Positions 25,241 to 34,094 of a stretch of DNA of 64,000 nucleotides are shown piece after piece (positions within the stretch are counted from its first letter, which is position 1; every line of letters starts with the position of its first letter). The notes beneath the pieces were generated by a model. It ran no database searches. It was not told the DNA's origin and was given only the letters and a program-made list of their open reading frames with translations. This DNA comes from Paracoccus sp. S1E-3 (GTDB taxonomy: Bacteria; Pseudomonadota; Alphaproteobacteria; Rhodobacterales; Rhodobacteraceae). The translations under genes were made by a program, and so were the position numbers. The stretch covers positions 62,001 to 126,000 of the forward strand of contig NZ_JACEMU010000004.1 in the NCBI RefSeq assembly GCF_013868135.1. The letters are read 5' to 3'.

Positions 25241-25437
25241 CGGCGGCCGGCGTCGGCGGGGGCTGGCGCGATCCCGCAGATCCGCGCATCAGGCAGTTGA
25301 CTTTGCCTGCGCCCCATAAGATGGTGCCGCACTCGGCAGCCCCGGCGGAACCTTCGGTCCCGCCTCGCGACCTTTTCCCAGCAACTTTCGGCGCAAGCCG
25401 ATTTCAGGGCGGTGGCGAAGCCGGTCGCGAGATTTCC
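25241..25437. promoter_or_regulatory. Intergenic region before siderophore genes
   Basis: The 197-base gap holds an inverted repeat CAGGCA / TGCCTG (25290-25295, 25304-25309) flanking TTGACT, which could be a -35 element. No good -10 with standard spacing follows, and I could not recognise a Fur or RirA box with confidence. Confidence 0.25.
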
Positions 25438-26625
25438 ATGATCCAGAATTCAGATGACATGTCCTGTGCGCAGGACTGCGAACCCACGATCTTTTCCTTC
25501 TCAGGCCCGAGCGGCCAGATCCATGGCCGTGGCGCCGGCCAGCCGGTGCCGCGCGGCAGTGCCGATACGCTGGAAAGCCGCCTGCCCGTGATCGGCGCCG
25601 GGGACCGCTGCCTGATCGGCGGGGCCTTGCCCTTCAGCCGTCAGGATCACGACTATCTGTGGCAGGCCAGGCAGGTCAGCCGCCATGCGCCTGCCCGCGA
25701 GGTGGCCGCGCCCCCCGACCTTGCCTATCGCGACATCCGCGCCGAGCCGTCGCCCACGCTCTATGCCGCCTCGGTCGCGCATGCGTTGCGGATCATGGAT
25801 CGCAGCGAGCCGGCGCTGTCGAAGGTCGTTCTGGCGCGCACCCTCGCGGTCGAGGCTGATGGCCCCATCCCGCAGGACGGCACCTTCCGGCGCATCGCCG
25901 AGGACCAGAGCGTCACCGCCTTCCGGGTCATGCTGCCCGACGACCCCCGGCATGGCGGCTGGACCGGCCGGGCGCTGATCGGGGCCACGCCGGAATTGCT
26001 GATCGACAAGGCCGGGGCGCGCATCTCGTCCCATCCGCTGGCCGGATCGGCGCGTCGGCAGGCCGATCCCGAACTGGACCGGCTGGCCCGCGAAAGGTTG
26101 CAGGCTTCGGAGAAGGACCGGCGCGAACATGCGATCGTGGTGGAATATATACTCGACACGCTGGCGCCGTATTGCACGCGCCTGACCTGCCCCGAGGGCA
26201 CGGTCATCACCGGCACCCGCAGCATGTGGCATCTCGGCACCCGGATCGAGGGCAGCTTGCGCGATCCCGCACACCCCGCGGTCCTGCTGGCGGCGATGCT
26301 GCATCCCACGCCCGCCGTCTGCGGCATGCCCTGCGCCCGCGCCGCCGGGCTGATCCAGCAACTGGAACCGGTCGAGCGCGCCTTCTATGCCGGCGCCGTC
26401 GGCTGGTGCGATCTGGGCGCGGGCGGCGATGGCAGCTGGTATGTGGCGATCCGCTGCGCCGATATCTGCGGCCCCTACGCGCGGCTTTATGCCGGGGCGG
26501 GCATCGTGCCGGGGTCGGAACCGGCCGCCGAAGCCGCCGAAACCGGGGCGAAATTCGGCGCCATGCTGCAGGTTCTGGGCCTGCCCGGCGATACCGGCAT
26601 GCCCCCCGCCACCAGCGAATTCTGA
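25438..26625 (+). CDS. dhbC: Isochorismate synthase (siderophore type)
   Basis: The 395-residue chorismate-binding enzyme contains SKVVLARTL near 130, LIGATPELLI, ISSHPLAGSARR, the helix KDRREHAIVVEYI with catalytic residues and HPTPAVCGMP, all characteristic of EntC/DhbC. It converts chorismate to isochorismate, the first committed step to 2,3-dihydroxybenzoate. The start at 25438 is the first Met that leaves a family-like N-terminus; an ATG at 25321 region would add about 39 residues. It begins the operon with isochorismatase and DHB dehydrogenase. Confidence 0.93.
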   Translation: MIQNSDDMSCAQDCEPTIFSFSGPSGQIHGRGAGQPVPRGSADTLESRLPVIGAGDRCLIGGALPFSRQDHDYLWQARQVSRHAPAREVAAPPDLAYRDIRAEPSPTLYAASVAHALRIMDRSEPALSKVVLARTLAVEADGPIPQDGTFRRIAEDQSVTAFRVMLPDDPRHGGWTGRALIGATPELLIDKAGARISSHPLAGSARRQADPELDRLARERLQASEKDRREHAIVVEYILDTLAPYCTRLTCPEGTVITGTRSMWHLGTRIEGSLRDPAHPAVLLAAMLHPTPAVCGMPCARAAGLIQQLEPVERAFYAGAVGWCDLGAGGDGSWYVAIRCADICGPYARLYAGAGIVPGSEPAAEAAETGAKFGAMLQVLGLPGDTGMPPATSEF

Positions 26626-26632
26626 GGACATC

Positions 26633-27277
26633 ATGGCGCTTCCCAATATCGCGGCCTATCCGCTTCCGGTCGCATCCGACATTCCGGCGCCCCGTGCGCC
26701 CTGGCAGCCCGAACCGGCCCGGCTGGCGCTGCTGATCCATGACATGCAGCGCTATTTCTGCGCCCCCTACGGCGAGGGCGACGCACCGCTGGGGCAGGTG
26801 ATCGGCAACATCGCCCGGTTGGCCAAGGCCGCGCGGGCGGTTGGCATACCGGTCTTCTATACCGCCCAGAAGGGCGATCAGTTCCGGCCCGATCGCGGAC
26901 TTCAGGCCGATCTCTGGGGGCCGGGGATGCGCGCCATCCCCGAACATGAGGAGATCGTGGCGGCCCTGACCCCGCAGCCGGGCGACCGGGTGCTGGTCAA
27001 GCACCGCTACAGCGCCTTCCAGCGCTCGGACCTGGCCGAACTGATGCGGGCGCGCGGCCGTGATCAGCTGGCGATCACCGGGATCTACGCCCATATCGGC
27101 TGTCTTGCCACCGCCGCCGAGGCGTTCCAGCGCGACATCCAGCCCTTCGCGGTCTTCGATGCGCAGGCCGATTTTGACCGCACCCGCCAGGACATGGCGA
27201 TGGGCTGGATCGCCGCCTGCTGCGGGGTGCCGCTGGGAACCGACGCGCTGCTCCGCCGTATGGAGGGAGAGCGTTGA
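26633..27277 (+). CDS. dhbB: Isochorismatase without carrier domain
   Basis: The 214-residue protein has LALLIHDMQRYF with the catalytic aspartate, LVKHRYSAFQRSDL, and ITGIYAHIGCLATAAEAF with the active-site region of isochorismatases. It hydrolyses isochorismate to pyruvate and 2,3-dihydro-2,3-dihydroxybenzoate. EntB and DhbB normally carry a C-terminal aryl carrier domain; this protein stops before it. The carrier is instead a separate gene at 28273, the split arrangement being an unusual feature of the locus. Confidence 0.92.
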   Translation: MALPNIAAYPLPVASDIPAPRAPWQPEPARLALLIHDMQRYFCAPYGEGDAPLGQVIGNIARLAKAARAVGIPVFYTAQKGDQFRPDRGLQADLWGPGMRAIPEHEEIVAALTPQPGDRVLVKHRYSAFQRSDLAELMRARGRDQLAITGIYAHIGCLATAAEAFQRDIQPFAVFDAQADFDRTRQDMAMGWIAACCGVPLGTDALLRRMEGER

Positions 27278-28053
27278 TGCGTCTGACCGGATTTGACGGC
27301 GAAAGCGCCCTGGTCACCGGCGCGGCGGGCGGCATCGGCCGGGCGCTGGTGGCCGAACTGGCAGCCGCTGGTGCGCGGGTGCTGGCCACCGATACCGACA
27401 CGGCGCTGGCATCGCTGGACGCGGCCGGGGACGAGGGTGTTGTCTGGCGCCCTCTCGATGTGCGCGACCCTGTCCGCGCCGCCGAACTCGCAGCCGAGGC
27501 CGCGCGTCTGCACGGGCCGCTGTCGCTGGGGGTTCACGCGGCGGGGATCCTCGCCGTTCAGCCTTTGATGGAGATGCCGGCAGAGGACTGGCAGCGGCTG
27601 ATCGACATCAATGCGGGCGGGACGCTGAACATGCTGCAGGTCTTCGGGCGGGCGATGCGGCCGCAGCGGCGCGGGGCGATCGTGGTCATCGGCTCGAACG
27701 CGGGTGGCGTGCCGCGGCTGGGGATCGGTGCCTATGGCGCCTCGAAGGCGGCGGCGGCGATGCTGACCCGCGCGGCGGGGCTGGAACTGGCGGCCGAAGG
27801 CATTCGCTGCAATCTGGTCGCGCCCGGATCGACCCTGACGCCGATGCAGACCGCCATGTGGGACGACCCGCATGCCGGGGCGGCGGCGGTGATCGCGGGC
27901 GACGCGGCCAAGTTTCGCGCCGGCATCCCGCTGGGCAAGCTTGCAACGCCGCAGGATATCGCCCGGGCGGCGATGTTCCTGCTGTCGGATCAGGCCGGCC
28001 ACGTCACCATGGCCGATCTTTACGTCGACGGCGGCGCGACCCTGCGTGCCTGA
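27277..28053 (+). CDS. dhbA: 2,3-dihydro-2,3-dihydroxybenzoate dehydrogenase
   Basis: The 258-residue SDR has VTGAAGGIGRALV near the N-terminus, HAAGI in place of NNAG (as in EntA, where HAAG is common), the catalytic serine in IGSNAGG and YGASK. It oxidises dihydro-DHB to 2,3-dihydroxybenzoate with NAD. The ATG at 27277 overlaps the isochorismatase stop (TGATG); a TTG one codon earlier is less likely. Confidence 0.92.
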   Translation: MRLTGFDGESALVTGAAGGIGRALVAELAAAGARVLATDTDTALASLDAAGDEGVVWRPLDVRDPVRAAELAAEAARLHGPLSLGVHAAGILAVQPLMEMPAEDWQRLIDINAGGTLNMLQVFGRAMRPQRRGAIVVIGSNAGGVPRLGIGAYGASKAAAAMLTRAAGLELAAEGIRCNLVAPGSTLTPMQTAMWDDPHAGAAAVIAGDAAKFRAGIPLGKLATPQDIARAAMFLLSDQAGHVTMADLYVDGGATLRA

Positions 28054-28272
28054 AGTCCATCGCCGCAGCCGGGCCTCGGGCTGCGGGCCGATCCATCCCG
28101 CGGCGCGGCACCCGCAAACCGTGTTCAGCGGTCGGCGGCTGGGGAGCGTCTCATGTGCCGCGCCTTGGTGGCGCGGGACGCATATGGGCCGCGGGTTGCG
28201 CCGACAGCGGCAGGAACGACGCAAGGGCGCCACGGCGCAGCGTTGCCCTGCCGTGGCGATTGCGCTGCCCGC
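28054..28272. terminator. Convergent intergenic region with GC hairpin
   Basis: CCGCAGCC (28063-28070) can pair with GGCTGCGG (28079-28086) just after the DHB dehydrogenase stop, giving an 8-bp stem with an 8-base loop. There is no T tract. The rest of the interval up to the carrier-protein stop shows nothing recognisable. Confidence 0.3.
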
Positions 28273-28515
28273 TCAGGCGGCGCGGGGGCGGCGGGTCTCG
28301 ATCAGCGACCACCAGGCGTTGGGGGTGGGCTGGCGGATCAATTCCTCGAAGGTGACGGCAATGCCCTGCGTCTTCAGCAGGCTGGCAAATTCCATCACCC
28401 GGATCGAATCCAGCCCGAACAGGACCAGGCTTTCATCGGGGCCGACCTCATCGTCATCCTCGATCATCCGGGCGATCTGGGCGGCCAGCCAGGCGCGGTT
28501 CAGCGGTTCGGTCAT
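28273..28515 (-). CDS. Stand-alone aryl carrier protein
   Basis: The 80-residue protein has the carrier-protein helix LFGLDSIRVMEF; Ser 37 is the predicted 4'-phosphopantetheine site. It matches the C-terminal ArCP domain missing from the isochorismatase gene of this locus. It would carry 2,3-dihydroxybenzoate as a thioester after loading by the adjacent ligase and present it to the stand-alone condensation domain. It overlaps the ligase stop by four bases, so the two are coupled. Confidence 0.9.
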   Translation of the reverse strand: MTEPLNRAWLAAQIARMIEDDDEVGPDESLVLFGLDSIRVMEFASLLKTQGIAVTFEELIRQPTPNAWWSLIETRRPRAA

Positions 28516-30140
28516 GTCAGGGCTCCTTCTTCGTGATCCTGTTCTTCCAGCAATGCGCGCAGTCGGCGCTTGTCGGTCTTGCCGATGGGTGTCAGCGGCA
28601 AGGAGTCGAGACGGCGGAACTGGTCGGGCAGCTTGTATCTGGCCAGCCCCGCCGCGCTGAGATGGCGGCGCAGGGCCGAGGGTTTCACCGCCTCGGTGCT
28701 GACGATCACCGCAACACTGCGCTCGCCCATCGCGGCGTCGGGTCGGGCGATCAGCGCCGCCTGACGAATGGCAGGGTGGCGCAGCAGCAGCGCCTCGATT
28801 TCCTCGGCGGCGATCTTTTCACCGCCGCGGTTGATCTGATCCTTGATCCGCCCGACCACCCGCAGATAGCCGTCGGCGCGCCGCACCACCAGATCGCCGG
28901 AATGATAAAACCCCTCCGCGTCAAATGCCTGCGCGTTATGGCCGGGGCTTTGATAATAGCCGCGGCAGGTATAGGGGCCGCGCACGGCCAGGGCGCCGGG
29001 CTGGCCGTCGGGCACCGGCCGGCCATCCTCGGGGTCGAGCACACGGATCTCGTCGTCCGGGCTGATCGGGCGCCCCTGGGTGGTGAACGTGGTCTCGGCT
29101 TCATCGCCGGGGCGGGTATAGTTGACCAGCCCCTCTGCCATGCCGAAGACCTGTTGCAGATCGGCGCGCAGGACCTCCGGCACACGCGCGGCCAGGGCGG
29201 GGGCGAAACTGGCGCCCCCCACCAGCAGGCGGCGCAGCGGGCGGGGCGCGCCATGGACCTCGGCATGGCTCAGCCACAGCTGCACGGCCGAAGGCACCAG
29301 CGCGGCCAGATCGATCCGGTGCCGGGCGATCAGATCGAAGCCGGCGACGGGCTCGGGGCCGGGAGCCATGACGACGGTGCCACCGGCGTGAAACACGCCA
29401 AGAATGCCGGGCGAGCTGAGGGTGAAATTATGCGCGGCGGGCAACGCGCACAGAAAGCGGGTCTCGGGTGTCAGGCCACAGATTTCGGCACTGGCACGGA
29501 TGCTGTAATCGTAATCGTTATGGGTGCGCGGGATCAGCTTCGGCGTGCCGGTGCTGCCGCCCGACAGCTGGAAGAAGGCGACCTCATCGGCCGCGGTCGG
29601 GGTCGGCGGCTGCGCGGGCCGGCCGGTCGGGCGCAACCAGTCGTCCAGCCCCCCTGTCTGCGCGCCGCCACGCAGGATCACCAGATCGGGCCGGATGCCG
29701 CCGGCCTCCAGCGCGATCAGGAAGCGCGCGTCGGCGAACAGCTCATGGCTGGCATCGCCGATCAGCAGCGCCGGGCGCAGCTGGTCGACATAGCTGGTCA
29801 TTTCCAGCTGGCGATGGGTGAAGATGGCGTTGACCGGGGCAATGCCGGCGCGGAGGAGGGCGTGGAAGACAATGACGAATTCGGCGCAATTGGGCAGCTG
29901 CACCACCGCCCTGTCACCGGGACCGAGGCCCCGCGCACGCAGCCGGTCGGCCAGATTCGCCGATGCCTGTGCGATATGGGCGTAGGTGAGCTGGTCCGCG
30001 CCCTCGATCACGGCGATCGCCTCGGGTCGGGCGGCAGCCTGCGCATCCAGCGCGCGGGTCAGCGGTTGGTCGATCCAGTAGCCGCGGGCGCGATAGCGCG
30101 CGGCAAGGTCGGGGGGGAAACGGGTATAGGCGATCGGCAC
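28512..30140 (-). CDS. dhbE: 2,3-dihydroxybenzoate-AMP ligase
   Basis: The 542-residue ANL-family ligase has the P-loop LSGGSTGTPKLIPRTHNDY, PAAHNFTLSSPG whose Asn is typical of DHB-activating enzymes, GMAEGLVNYT, YHSGDLVVRRADGYL and GRIKDQINRGGEKI, with the catalytic lysine in PIGKTDKR. It activates 2,3-dihydroxybenzoate as the adenylate and transfers it to the carrier protein encoded next to it. The gene is divergent from the condensation-domain gene across a 150-base promoter region. Confidence 0.95.
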   Translation of the reverse strand: MPIAYTRFPPDLAARYRARGYWIDQPLTRALDAQAAARPEAIAVIEGADQLTYAHIAQASANLADRLRARGLGPGDRAVVQLPNCAEFVIVFHALLRAGIAPVNAIFTHRQLEMTSYVDQLRPALLIGDASHELFADARFLIALEAGGIRPDLVILRGGAQTGGLDDWLRPTGRPAQPPTPTAADEVAFFQLSGGSTGTPKLIPRTHNDYDYSIRASAEICGLTPETRFLCALPAAHNFTLSSPGILGVFHAGGTVVMAPGPEPVAGFDLIARHRIDLAALVPSAVQLWLSHAEVHGAPRPLRRLLVGGASFAPALAARVPEVLRADLQQVFGMAEGLVNYTRPGDEAETTFTTQGRPISPDDEIRVLDPEDGRPVPDGQPGALAVRGPYTCRGYYQSPGHNAQAFDAEGFYHSGDLVVRRADGYLRVVGRIKDQINRGGEKIAAEEIEALLLRHPAIRQAALIARPDAAMGERSVAVIVSTEAVKPSALRRHLSAAGLARYKLPDQFRRLDSLPLTPIGKTDKRRLRALLEEQDHEEGALT

Positions 30141-30203
30141 GGGGTCCTCGGCGGCAGGGTTGCGATATTCTGCTGGCGCGGCCGACGCCGGGAAAGCATC
30201 GAA

Positions 30204-30231
30204 TTGACTGGCGCGAATAACTGAGTAATTT
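30204..30231 (+). promoter_or_regulatory. Candidate promoter of the condensation-domain gene
   Basis: TTGACT (30204-30209) and TAATTT (30226-30231) are separated by 16 bases in the AT-richer part of the divergent region. On the other strand a TTGACA (plus-strand 30242-30247) may serve the ligase gene but lacks a clear -10. An iron-responsive operator is expected here, yet I cannot identify one by eye. Confidence 0.35.
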
Positions 30232-30292
30232 TCTAGCCTATTGTCAAGTTGCGACCGGCGAACGGACGCCGATCAAGGATAGGCTTTTGAAG

Positions 30293-31615
30293 ATGCGCGA
30301 AGAACGACCCGAATGGCAGCCGCTGACCGCCGGTCAGATGGATTTCTGGGAGGAGTTCGTCTTCCATCCCGAACAACCCGTCTCGACGGTGGCGCATTGT
30401 CTGGAACTGCGGGGACCGCTGGACGAGGCGGCGCTGATCGCCGCCCTGACCCGGACGGCGGCCGAGGCCGACACCCTGGCGCTGACCTTTCGCGAGGGTG
30501 CCGATGGCCGTGTATGGCAGCGCATCGATCGGGGGCGCGTTCCGCAAGTTCTGCGGCATGATCTGCGCGCCGAAGCCGACCCCTGGGCGGCCGCGCAGGC
30601 GGTAATGCGCGCAGATATCGACGCGGTGCTGGATCTGCGCCGCCAGCCCTTGTCGGCGCAGATGCTGTTGCGCCTCGGTGAGGATCGGTGGGCGTGGTAT
30701 TTCCGTGGCCATCACATGATCCTCGATGGCTACGGCATGTCGCTGATCGAGGGGCGGGCGGCGCAGCTTTATGCCCATCTGACAGGCCATTCCGATGCGG
30801 GCGCGCCTTTCGGGCGGCTGGCGGATTTCCTGGCCGAGGACGCCGCCTATCACGCCAGCGCGGCCTGCGCGCAGGACCGCGCCTATTGGCAGGAACAGCT
30901 CGCCCCCTTCCGTGCCGCCCTGCCGGTGCTGCGCAAGGGGGCCGAGGACTACGGCGCCGCACCCCTGTGCGCCGCGTTTGCGCCCGGCACGGCCTTCGAG
31001 CATGATCTGCAGGCTGCGGCCGCGCGCCTGCGGCTCAGTTGGGCGGACACGTTGACGCTGATCTCGGGCGCCTGGCTGGCGCTGCACGATCCCGACCGCG
31101 CGGACCCCCTGTCCCCCCTGCCGATCTGGCTGCCCTATATGAGCAGGATGGGCAGTGTCAGCGCCAATATTCCGGCGATGGTGGTGAACATCCTGCCGCT
31201 GATCGTCACCCCCCAACCGGATGAGCCGCTTGTCGCGCTGCTGGGCAGGATGGCGCGCGATCTGCGCCGCCATCGCCGCCACGGCCGCTACCGGATCGAG
31301 GAGATGGCCCGCGATTGCGGATTGTCCGCCGGGCACCGTTTCCATTTCACCCCGCTCATCAATGTGATGCCTTTCGCGCCGCCGCGCTTTCCGGGGCTGG
31401 TCGCCACCCGCCATGTGCTGGCGGCGGGGCCGGGCGACGGCTTCAATATCTCGTTTCTGGCCGACGGTGCGGGTGCGGGCATCCGCGCCGCGATCGAGGC
31501 CGATCCGGCAACCCAGTCCCGTGACAGCTTTCCCGTCCGCGTGGCAGGGTTCGAGGGATGGCTGGAGCAGGCGTTGCAGGCACTGGTGCAGGTTGCCGAC
31601 GCCATGGCGGTCTGA
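30293..31615 (+). CDS. Stand-alone NRPS condensation-domain protein (VibH-like)
   Basis: The 440-residue protein is a single condensation domain. It has PLTAGQMDFW at the N-terminus, the catalytic HHMILDG (His 140, His 141, Asp 145) matching HHxxxDG, and NIPAMVVNILPLIV, the latch-region motif. There is no adenylation, carrier or thioesterase domain. VibH of vibriobactin synthesis is the known model: it joins DHB from an aryl carrier protein to a free polyamine. AGG lies nine bases before the ATG at 30293; a TTG two codons earlier is possible. Product inference: a catecholamide of spermidine or another diamine. Confidence 0.88.
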   Translation: MREERPEWQPLTAGQMDFWEEFVFHPEQPVSTVAHCLELRGPLDEAALIAALTRTAAEADTLALTFREGADGRVWQRIDRGRVPQVLRHDLRAEADPWAAAQAVMRADIDAVLDLRRQPLSAQMLLRLGEDRWAWYFRGHHMILDGYGMSLIEGRAAQLYAHLTGHSDAGAPFGRLADFLAEDAAYHASAACAQDRAYWQEQLAPFRAALPVLRKGAEDYGAAPLCAAFAPGTAFEHDLQAAAARLRLSWADTLTLISGAWLALHDPDRADPLSPLPIWLPYMSRMGSVSANIPAMVVNILPLIVTPQPDEPLVALLGRMARDLRRHRRHGRYRIEEMARDCGLSAGHRFHFTPLINVMPFAPPRFPGLVATRHVLAAGPGDGFNISFLADGAGAGIRAAIEADPATQSRDSFPVRVAGFEGWLEQALQALVQVADAMAV

Positions 31616-31622
31616 AGTCATC

Positions 31623-31647
31623 CGGCTGGCCGGGGACCGGCCAGCCG
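31623..31647. terminator. Hairpin between convergent genes
   Basis: A perfect 11-bp stem, CGGCTGGCCGG (31623-31633) with CCGGCCAGCCG (31637-31647) and a 3-base loop, lies in the 41-base gap between the condensation gene and metE. It lacks T tracts on both sides, but its position suggests a bidirectional terminator. Confidence 0.5.
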
Positions 31648-31656
31648 CGCCTTGGA

Positions 31657-33996
31657 TCAATGCGCCCCGCAGCCGCAGGCGACAGGTTGGGACCGTCCCG
31701 GCTCGACCGGCAACGGCGTCACGTCGCCCTGACGGAGCCGCCGCGCCGCGGCGACAAGGTTGGTCAGCGATGCCTGGGTTTCCGGCCAGCCGCGCGTCTT
31801 CAGCCCGCAATCGGGGTTGACCCACAGCCGGTCCTCCGGGATCACGCTGGCCGCCTTGCGCAGCAGCACGACCATCTCATCGACTGCGGGGACGCGCGGG
31901 GCATGAATGTCCCAGACCCCCGGCCCGATCTCGTTCGGATAGGCGAAATCGCCGAAAGCCTTGAGCAACTCCATATCCGAGCGCGAGGTCTCGACCGAGA
32001 TCACATCGGCATCCAGCGCCGCGATGGCGGGCATGATGTCGTTGAACTCGGCATAGCACATATGGGTGTGGATCTGGGTGTCGTCGCGGACCGGGGCCGA
32101 GGCGAGCCGGAAGCAGTCCACCGCCCAGCCCAGATAGGCATCCCAGTCCCGGCGGCGCAGGGGCAGCCCTTCGCGCAGGGCTGGTTCGTCGATCTGGATC
32201 GCCGGCAGCCCGGCGGCTTCCAGATCGGCCACCTCGTCGCGGATCGCCAGCGCGATCTGGCGGCAGGTCTCGGATCGGGGCTGGTCGTCGCGTACGAAGG
32301 ACCATTGCAGGATGGTGACCGGGCCGGTCAGCATCGCCTTCATCGGCAGATCGCTCAGCGAGCTGGCATAGGCCGACCAGCCGACGGTCATCGGCTGCGG
32401 GCGCGAGACATCGCCGAAGATCAGCGGCGGCTTGACGCAGCGCGAGCCATAGCTTTGCACCCAGCCCAGCCGGGTGAAGGCGTAACCCGACAGTTGCTCG
32501 CCGAAATATTCGACCATGTCGTTGCGCTCGAACTCGCCATGGACCAGCAGGTCGAGGCCGAGCGCTTCCTGCCGGGCGATGCAGGCTGCGGTTTCGCGCT
32601 TCAGGAAGGCGTCGTATTCCGCATCCGAGATCAGCCCCTTGCGATGATCGGCGCGGGCGCGCCGCACCTCGGTCGTCTGCGGGAAGGAGCCGATGGTGGT
32701 GGTCGGAAAGGCGGGCAGCTTCAGCCGCGCCGCCTGCGCCGCCCGGCGTGCCGGAAAGGCCGAGGCCCGGCGGAGATCGGCCGGCGTGACGGCGGCGCTG
32801 CGGGCCTTGACCTTCGGGTCATGGATGCGCGGCGAGGCCCGGCGCGCGGCAAGCGCCGCCGCATTGGCCGCCAGCGCGGCGCGGGTATCGGTGCCGTTCA
32901 GCGTCGCCGTCAGGGTGGCGACCTCGGCCAGCTTCTGCACGGCGAAGGCCAGCCACGAGGTCAGTTCGGCATCCAGCTCGGTCTCGGCATCGAGATCCAC
33001 CGGGACATGCAACAGCGAACACGAGGGCGCGATCTGGATCCGGTCCGCCCCGAACTTCCGCACTGCCGCCTGCGCCGGTTCCAGCGCCCGGCCCAGATCG
33101 GTGCGCCAGATGTTGCGCCCATCGACCAGACCCAGCGACAGCACCTTGTCGGTGCCCTTGGCCAGCAGCCCGGCCAATTGTTCCGGCGCGCGGACCAGAT
33201 CCAGATGCAGCCCCGCCACCGGCAGCGACAGCGCCAGATCGAGGTTGTCGTCGAGCGCGCCGAAATAGCTGGCCAGCATCAGTTTCGGGCCGGCCGCCGC
33301 GAGCGCCGCGTAGGCGCTGCGGAAGGCGCGGGTCTGGGCCGGGGACAGATCGGTGACCAGCACCGGCTCGTCGATCTGCACCCAGTCGGCGCCGGCCGCC
33401 GCCAGACGCGCCAGCAGATCGGCATAGATCGGCAGGATCGCGGGCAGAAAGGCCAGCGGGTCCAGCCGGGTCTCCCCGAGCCCGGTTTCCTTGGCCTTGC
33501 CCAGGCTGAGCCAGCTGACCGGCCCCAGCAGCACCGGGCGGGTGTGGATCCCCAGCGCGCGGGCTTCCAGAAACTCCTCGACCGGCTTCAGCGAGGACAG
33601 CCGAAAGGTCTGGCCATTGGTGAATTCCGGGACAATGTAGTGATAATTGGTGTCAAACCACTTGGTCATTTCCATCGCCGGGGCGTCGTCGGTGCCGCGC
33701 GCCATGGCGAAATACTGGGGCAGGGTGACGCGTTCCGCCACGGGACCGAAGCGCTCGGGCACCGCACCCAGAAGCGCCGTGGTGTCCAGCACCTGATCAT
33801 AGAAGGAGAAGTCGTTCGACGGGATCGTGGTGATCCCGGCAGACCGCTGGGTCTGCCAGTGATGCGCCCGCAGGCGAGCGCCTTCGGCGGCCAGTTCGGC
33901 CTCGGACAGGGTGCCTTTCCAATAGGCCTCGACCGCCGTTTTCAGTTCGCGCCGGGCGCCGATGCGAGGGAAACCAAGATTTGCTGCAATGACCAT
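31657..33996 (-). CDS. metE: Cobalamin-independent methionine synthase
   Basis: The 779-residue protein has the MetE two-barrel layout: [14 protein letters not shown] at the start, [19 protein letters not shown] opening the C-terminal barrel, [26 protein letters not shown] with the zinc-binding His and Cys and NPDCGLKTR with the last zinc Cys. It transfers a methyl group from methyltetrahydropteroyl-polyglutamate to homocysteine. Length matches the family. It is divergent from the LysR gene at 34093, as metE is from metR in many proteobacteria. Confidence 0.97.
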   Translation of the reverse strand: MVIAANLGFPRIGARRELKTAVEAYWKGTLSEAELAAEGARLRAHHWQTQRSAGITTIPSNDFSFYDQVLDTTALLGAVPERFGPVAERVTLPQYFAMARGTDDAPAMEMTKWFDTNYHYIVPEFTNGQTFRLSSLKPVEEFLEARALGIHTRPVLLGPVSWLSLGKAKETGLGETRLDPLAFLPAILPIYADLLARLAAAGADWVQIDEPVLVTDLSPAQTRAFRSAYAALAAAGPKLMLASYFGALDDNLDLALSLPVAGLHLDLVRAPEQLAGLLAKGTDKVLSLGLVDGRNIWRTDLGRALEPAQAAVRKFGADRIQIAPSCSLLHVPVDLDAETELDAELTSWLAFAVQKLAEVATLTATLNGTDTRAALAANAAALAARRASPRIHDPKVKARSAAVTPADLRRASAFPARRAAQAARLKLPAFPTTTIGSFPQTTEVRRARADHRKGLISDAEYDAFLKRETAACIARQEALGLDLLVHGEFERNDMVEYFGEQLSGYAFTRLGWVQSYGSRCVKPPLIFGDVSRPQPMTVGWSAYASSLSDLPMKAMLTGPVTILQWSFVRDDQPRSETCRQIALAIRDEVADLEAAGLPAIQIDEPALREGLPLRRRDWDAYLGWAVDCFRLASAPVRDDTQIHTHMCYAEFNDIMPAIAALDADVISVETSRSDMELLKAFGDFAYPNEIGPGVWDIHAPRVPAVDEMVVLLRKAASVIPEDRLWVNPDCGLKTRGWPETQASLTNLVAAARRLRQGDVTPLPVEPGRSQPVACGCGAH

Positions 33997-34065
33997 GATA
34001 CGCTCCGAATTGATGTGTCGGGGCGAAACTAGGGGATGCGTTGCATGAGCGGAAATGGCATTAAA

Positions 34066-34094
34066 TCATCAATCCATGAATGAGGCTCATCAAT
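34066..34094. promoter_or_regulatory. Candidate MetR operator between metE and metR
   Basis: TCATCAAT occurs at 34066-34073 and 34087-34094, exactly 21 bases (two helical turns) apart. Between them lies TGAATGAGGCTCATCA, an imperfect palindrome around ATGAG-G-CTCAT. It resembles the TGAA-type half sites of MetR. The second repeat overlaps the metR start codon, which would suit autoregulation. Confidence 0.4.

Noticed and set aside
30293..31615. Condensation protein as a plain acyltransferase or polyketide-associated protein
   Set aside because: HHxxxDG plus the NILPL-type segment and the adjacent ArCP and DHB ligase genes fit a VibH-like enzyme better.
31558..34032. 824-residue open frame on the plus strand
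   Set aside because: Antisense to metE, whose motifs are clear. The product is Arg/Gln/His-rich without any family pattern.
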